This document shows, piece by piece, positions 63,719 through 64,000 of a DNA stretch of 64,000 nucleotides. The notes below the pieces were generated by a model. That model was not told where the DNA came from. It made no database searches and saw nothing but the letters and a program-made list of their open reading frames with translations. The stretch's first letter is position 1. Every line of letters begins with the position of its first letter. Source of the stretch: Sphaerospermopsis kisseleviana NIES-73. GTDB taxonomy: Bacteria > Cyanobacteriota > Cyanobacteriia > Cyanobacteriales > Nostocaceae. Where the stretch lies: assembly GCF_002368075.1 (NCBI RefSeq), contig NZ_AP018314.1:2145086-2209085 (forward strand). The letters run 5' to 3'. A program made the position numbers and the translations under genes.

Positions 63719-63895
63719 TTGGCATTCTGACTTGTTCAATTTGGGATTTTAGATTTTGGATTTTCTGATTACCCTTATTTTGCTACAAGGTTTTTCTCAG
63801 TATCAATTATCTAAAATCAGCAATCTAAAATCTGACATTGCTTTACAGCTGCGGCACAGTCCCGGAATTTAACCGGAGTTTCCCAAATCTAAGAT
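63719..63895 (-). promoter_or_regulatory. Cobalamin riboswitch
   Basis: On the minus strand, about 50-225 nt upstream of cobG. The RNA has GGGAAACTCCGGTTAAATTC, then CCGGGACTGTGCCGCAGCTG followed by TAA (the core box), and near its 3' end AAGTCAGAATGCC (the second conserved box). Between them lies an AT-rich arm partly built from TTTTAGA-type heptamer sequence. It should turn off the cobGHI operon when cobalamin is abundant. Confidence 0.92.
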
Positions 63896-63936
63896 TTTGA
63901 ATTATACCACAAGAAAGAATTTTTGGAAAGGTAATG

Positions 63937-64000
63937 GGTAATGGGTAATGGGTAATGGGTAATTAGGTTATTCATCTTCCCCCAGTCACCAGTCACCAGT
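63937..64000. repeat. Heptamer repeats (GGGTAAT and CAGTCAC)
   Basis: Four GGGTAAT units followed by CAGTCACC units at the window edge. Confidence 0.85.

Overview
The window looks like a chromosomal segment of a low-GC, repeat-rich filamentous cyanobacterium, most likely of the order Nostocales. Reasons: many GCGATCGC (HIP1-type) octamers, heptamer tandem repeats in most intergenic spaces, and cyanobacterial families such as Ycf66, DUF3598, the Npun_F5749-type flavoprotein, an RRM cold-shock protein, NDH-2, pentapeptide-repeat proteins and Uma2 paralogs. Genus cannot be fixed from sequence alone. I see no rRNA, tRNA, CRISPR array, integrase or complete insertion sequence.

Layout. 0-6.4 kb: DUF72 protein, an Rpn-type remnant, a phytoene-desaturase-like oxidoreductase, a pentapeptide-repeat protein, an RRM protein and a DUF3598 protein. 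6.5-10.8 kb: a B12-dependent class II ribonucleotide reductase gene split by a 246-nt group I intron between Gly and Glu of the active-site NPCGE loop. Its 5' end and promoter are duplicated (263 bp) on the far side of a toxin/immunity pair, and the second copy abuts a truncated DUF2887/Rpn-type gene. 10.9-16.2 kb: flavoprotein, L,D-transpeptidase, cysE, a small unknown protein and a PAS-CRP regulator.

16.9-22.7 kb holds the best candidate for an undescribed system: a winged-helix-like protein, a 701-aa P-loop ATPase, and an 896-aa protein that joins a DEDDy 3'-5' exonuclease, a Cas4/AddB-like Fe-S PD-(D/E)XK nuclease and an FtsK/HerA-type motor. ParA, a broken HigB with intact HigA, two Uma2 genes and ileS follow. 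29-32 kb contains a DUF6883/DUF4926 toxin-immunity-like pair, a PIN protein and small orphans. 32-38 kb is housekeeping (NDH-2, Ycf66, gnd, a DnaQ-like exonuclease). 38.1-40 kb carries a split OLD/PARIS-like pair (ABC-type ATPase plus TOPRIM DUF3226). Next come a DUF433 gene interrupted by a 99-bp TA-flanked MITE, alaS, HicAB, Uma2, an AAA-less FtsH-like protease, cobL, cynS, a PlsY/PEP-synthase-like fusion and a dead SGNH hydrolase carrying the second copy of the same MITE. 52.7-57.4 kb has three further pentapeptide-repeat proteins and small membrane or secreted proteins. 58.4-63.9 kb is a cobalamin operon (cobG-cobH-cobI, then cbiG-cobJ) on the minus strand behind a cobalamin riboswitch.

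How the genes fit together: corrin-ring synthesis (cobG, H, I, J and L) supplies the cofactor that the class II reductase needs. The rest mixes core metabolism with a high load of toxin-antitoxin and nuclease modules and small non-autonomous elements. Many of these modules are intact next to decayed ones, which points to an actively reshuffling, partly eroding genome region.
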